From contig NZ_BNBB01000032.1 in assembly GCF_014654615.1 (NCBI RefSeq), positions 1 to 64,000 on the forward strand: a DNA stretch of 64,000 bases, read 5' to 3'. The notes under the pieces were generated by a model. That model saw only the letters and a program-made list of their open reading frames with translations, did not search any database and was not told the DNA's origin. The stretch comes from Streptosporangium violaceochromogenes. Lineage in GTDB: Bacteria > Actinomycetota > Actinomycetes > Streptosporangiales > Streptosporangiaceae. Below are positions 59,653 to 64,000 of the stretch, piece by piece (the first letter of the stretch is position 1; each line of letters opens with the position of its first letter). Made by a program: the position numbers and the translations under genes.

Positions 59653-61233
59653 TCACCCGGCCGTGGAACGGCCCACCTCGGCGATCCGGTCGAGCAGCGC
59701 CTCCAGGGTCTTGTCGTCGGTGGCGGGAGCCATCACGGCGACCCGCAGATGGCGCACACCGCCGATCTCGGCCGAGGTCAGCTGGAACGTCCCCTCCTCC
59801 ATGAGGCGCTCGCGGATCCGGACCTGGTCGCCCGTGCCGTACCGGAAACAGACGATGTTGCTCTCCGGCTCGTAGGGACGGTGGAAGCCCGGCCGCTCCC
59901 CGGCCAGCTCCCAGAAACGGTGCGCGGTGGCGTACCGCCCCGCGACGTGGTCGCCCAGTCCCCGCTCACCCCGCCAGGCGAGATTGAGGAAGAGCTTCAG
60001 GCCGAGCTCCGCCTTGCTGCACTCCACGGTCCTGCCGATCGAGTCGACGCCCTCCTCGTCCGGGGAGGCGTCCCGGTCCCCGTAGAACAGGTAGCTCGCC
60101 CGCTGCCGGAAGGCCGCGTCCAGGTCGCCCGCGCGCCTGGTGAGGACCGCCGCCACCGGGCCGGAGGTCCGCAGCATCTTGTGGGCGTCCCAGATCAGCG
60201 AGTCGGCGAGCCCGACCCCGTCCAGCAGGTGCCGGTGCTCGGCGCTGAGCAGCGCCGACGCGCCGTGCGCGCCGTCCACGTGGAACCAGACGCCGTTGGC
60301 GGCGCAGAACCCGCCGATCCCGCGCAGGTCGTCATACAGGCCGGTGGCGGTCGCGCAGGCGGCGGCCACCAGGGCCATCGGCCGCCGTCCCGCCCGCCGG
60401 ACCCGCTCCAGGACGGCGGGCAGCCGTGCGACGTCGATCCGGCCGAGGCCGTCGGTCTCCAGCGGAACCACCGCCCGCTCCCCCAGGCCCAGGATCGCCG
60501 CGGCGCGGGTGATCGAGTAGTGCGCCGTCTCGGGCACGAGCAGGGCGAGGTCGGCCGGGACCCCGTCGGCCCACGCCTCCGGCGCCACCGCCGCCCGCGC
60601 GGCCAGCAGGGCGGTGAGGTTCGCCAGAGACCCGCCGTGGGTGAGCACGCCGCCGCCGGCCTCGTCGTACCCCACCTTCTCCCGCATCCAGCGCAGGACC
60701 TCGAACTCGACGACGGCCGCCGAGGCCCCCATCTCGTAGACCGCCATCGGGTTGTTGGCGGCGCCGTGGACGAAGTCGGCGAGCGCGGCCGGGAAGTCGG
60801 GCGCGGTGATCTGGTGCCCCAGATGGCCGGGGTGGTGCAGCCGGGTGCCCTCGTCCAGATAGGCCGCCAGGAACTCCGCGTAGGTCTCCGGCGTCATCCC
60901 GCCCTCGCGGATCCACCGCGCGAGCCCGAGCCGCTCGGCCAGCTCACGCGGCGGGCGGCGCCGGAGCACGGGGGGCAGTCCCCGCTGGCTGCCGTCCACA
61001 TAGGCGGCCAGATGCCCGACGGTCACGTCCGCGGCGCTCACGAACTCCTCGACGTTCCAGATCACACCGGGATCCTGGTCGAAACCCCGCGAGATCGCCA
61101 ACGGCGAACGATTCCGGAACACCAAGGCACCGCACCACGGCCCCTCCCCGAGCCCTGCCCCCGGCACCCCCAGCTCTCCACACAGAAACAAGAAGCGCGC
61201 GAAGACCGGCTCATACACCACCGGCGTGGACAT
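59653..61233 (-). CDS. PLP-dependent group II decarboxylase
   Basis: A 526-residue pyridoxal-phosphate enzyme of the aromatic-amino-acid/glutamate/diaminobutyrate decarboxylase group. The PLP-binding features are LTHGGSLANLTALLAAR (phosphate loop), the HVDGAHG Asp and the Schiff-base Lys in IWDAHKMLRTSG. Other family marks are HHPGHLGHQITAPDF and VGYDEAGGG. The substrate is not certain. ATG 61233 is used; GTG 61245 is an equal alternative. It is separate from thiC (157-bp gap) and from the gvp operon. Confidence 0.85.
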   Translation of the reverse strand: MSTPVVYEPVFARFLFLCGELGVPGAGLGEGPWCGALVFRNRSPLAISRGFDQDPGVIWNVEEFVSAADVTVGHLAAYVDGSQRGLPPVLRRRPPRELAERLGLARWIREGGMTPETYAEFLAAYLDEGTRLHHPGHLGHQITAPDFPAALADFVHGAANNPMAVYEMGASAAVVEFEVLRWMREKVGYDEAGGGVLTHGGSLANLTALLAARAAVAPEAWADGVPADLALLVPETAHYSITRAAAILGLGERAVVPLETDGLGRIDVARLPAVLERVRRAGRRPMALVAAACATATGLYDDLRGIGGFCAANGVWFHVDGAHGASALLSAEHRHLLDGVGLADSLIWDAHKMLRTSGPVAAVLTRRAGDLDAAFRQRASYLFYGDRDASPDEEGVDSIGRTVECSKAELGLKLFLNLAWRGERGLGDHVAGRYATAHRFWELAGERPGFHRPYEPESNIVCFRYGTGDQVRIRERLMEEGTFQLTSAEIGGVRHLRVAVMAPATDDKTLEALLDRIAEVGRSTAG

Positions 61234-61402
61234 GGCGGCGCGCACCGGCGCGGGGGCACCGAAGGCGTGTCGCGAAGACGGGCGGGACGGGGTCTCGCAT
61301 CGAAGGCCGCCGGAGGGCCGGTGCGGTGTGCGGCGTCTCCGACCGGCTGTTACGAGCCGGAGCCCGGCTGAGGCCGCACCGGCGGACCTCCGGCGCGGGG
61401 CG

Positions 61403-63109
<1,707 letters not shown>

Positions 63110-63115
63110 TGAACA

Positions 63116-63206
63116 CTCCCTACGCCGGCATTACCCGGTCAGGTTCAAGCGGTCGGTGGCCGTTTCAGCCGCCCTCTCAGCCCGGTCGCCGGGCTCCCGC
63201 GTTCGG
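63116..63206 (-). promoter_or_regulatory. TPP (THI-box) riboswitch of thiC
   Basis: On the minus strand the conserved thi-box parts appear in order: GCGGGAGCCC, GGGCTGAGAGG, then CTTGAACCTGACC and GGGTAATGCCGGCGTAGGG. The 3' end abuts the GGGAG ribosome site of thiC, so ligand binding probably hides that site and stops translation. Confidence 0.92.
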
Positions 63207-63287
63207 TCTCCCCGACCCTAACCCGGGGCCGCCCCGTTGCCGCAACCCATGATCGTGAGGTATAGGACCACTCCGCCCGCCCCGGCC

Positions 63288-64000
63288 TCAACGCACGTGG
63301 AGTCTCTTCATGATTTTGAGGACGCTTGAGAGGGTGTCGGCGTATTTGTCGTAGGTCATACCGAGGACCGGCTCGAACCCCAGCCAGGTGGCCTGCTCGG
63401 CGACGGTCTGGACCTCGGTGTAGCGCAGCAGTCCCTCGGCCCCGTGACGGCGGCCCAGGCCGGAGGACTTCATGCCGCCCATGGGTGCGTCGTAGGAGGC
63501 GTAGGCGGCGCCGTACCCCTCGTTGACGTTGACCGTTCCCGCCTTGATCCTCATGGCCAGCGCGCGCCCCCGGGACGGATTCCCCGTCCAGATCGAGGCG
63601 TTGAGGCCGTAGACGGTGTCGTTGGCCATGGCGACCGCCTCGTCCACATCGCGGAAGCGAGACAGGGCGACGACGGGGCCGAAGGTCTCCTCACGGCACA
63701 GGCTCATGCTCTCGTCCACGTCGGTGAGGATCGTGGGCTCGTAGAACAGCGGGCCGATGTCGGGACGCGCCCTGCCGCCGGCGAGGACCCGCGCCCCCTT
63801 GGCGACCGCGTCGTCCACATGGGCGCGGACCGCGTCGAGCTGGCGGCGCGAGGTGAGCGAGCCCATCTGCGCCTCCCAGTCGAGCCCCGCGCCGAGCCTC
63901 ATGTTCCCGGTCCGGCGGACGAACTTCTCGGTGAACGCCTCGTACACCGCGTCGTGGACGTAGAGCCGCTCGATGGAGATGCACAACTGGCCGGCGTTGG
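63288..64000 (-). CDS. NAD(P)-dependent aldehyde dehydrogenase (5' end beyond window)
   Basis: The C-terminal 236 residues of an ALDH superfamily enzyme, probably of the succinate-semialdehyde dehydrogenase group; the start lies outside the window. The catalytic Cys is visible at the very edge (NAGQLC followed by ISIER). The rest matches: EETFGPVVALSRF, NDTVYGLNASIWTG, GTVNVNEGYGAAY and MGGMKSSGLGRRHG. The neighbours thiC and the decarboxylase give no firm clue to its substrate. Confidence 0.9.
   Translation of the reverse strand, partial: NAGQLCISIERLYVHDAVYEAFTEKFVRRTGNMRLGAGLDWEAQMGSLTSRRQLDAVRAHVDDAVAKGARVLAGGRARPDIGPLFYEPTILTDVDESMSLCREETFGPVVALSRFRDVDEAVAMANDTVYGLNASIWTGNPSRGRALAMRIKAGTVNVNEGYGAAYASYDAPMGGMKSSGLGRRHGAEGLLRYTEVQTVAEQATWLGFEPVLGMTYDKYADTLSSVLKIMKRLHVR

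Overview
This is 64 kb of a high-GC actinomycete chromosome. GTG and TTG starts, GTGA/ATGA overlaps between cistrons, an actinobacterial-type gas vesicle cluster and many XRE, TetR and methyltransferase genes suggest a filamentous actinomycete. A Streptosporangiaceae-like genome is my guess from gene content; there is no rRNA or other taxonomic marker here to prove it.

Layout. (1) 0-6.4 kb: an FMN/F420 split-barrel protein, a small secreted protein, and a coxS-L-M-G operon for a form II (AYRGAGR) molybdenum hydroxylase. (2) 6.4-21.1 kb: a biosynthetic island. A helix-turn-helix regulator and a DUF5988-type small protein precede a five-gene operon: a single-module type I PKS (KS-AT-DH-KR-ACP), an MpaB-like oxygenase, two different AveC-like membrane proteins and an FAD monooxygenase. 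The island is bracketed by duplicated DNA: a 3' fragment of a VanZ-like gene on the left, the intact gene on the right, and three copies of a short dispersed repeat. A DMT transporter lies at the right edge. (3) 21.2-30.96 kb: a second regulator and a RiPP region. It holds a graspetide operon (precursor, ATP-grasp ligase, PIMT-like methyltransferase), a second PIMT-like gene coupled to a 41-residue ORF, two stand-alone methyltransferases, and two overlapping cysteine-rich mini-proteins.

(4) 31-33.6 kb: an ABC-F protein divergent from a TetR regulator, with a 37-bp palindrome between them. (5) 33.7-48.2 kb: a cell-surface glycopolymer island. It has two fused GT2/CDP-glycerol glycerophosphotransferase-type enzymes, GT4, GT2, DUF2304, flippase, a polytopic membrane protein, a CDP-alcohol phosphatidyltransferase and two sulfotransferases, which suggests a teichoic-acid-like, possibly sulfated polymer. 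(6) 48.5-53.2 kb: a SHOCT membrane protein, a cupredoxin-like protein, a NodB deacetylase, an acyltransferase-3 protein and guaA. (7) 53.4-59.4 kb: a ten-gene gas vesicle operon behind a sigma-B-like promoter. (8) 59.6-64 kb: a PLP decarboxylase, thiC with a TPP riboswitch, and an aldehyde dehydrogenase cut by the window edge.

The strongest candidates for something undescribed are the PKS/MpaB/AveC/AveC/FAD operon with its duplicated flanks, and the graspetide locus with its separate second PIMT plus peptide ORF. All functions are read from motifs and context; no database search was run.
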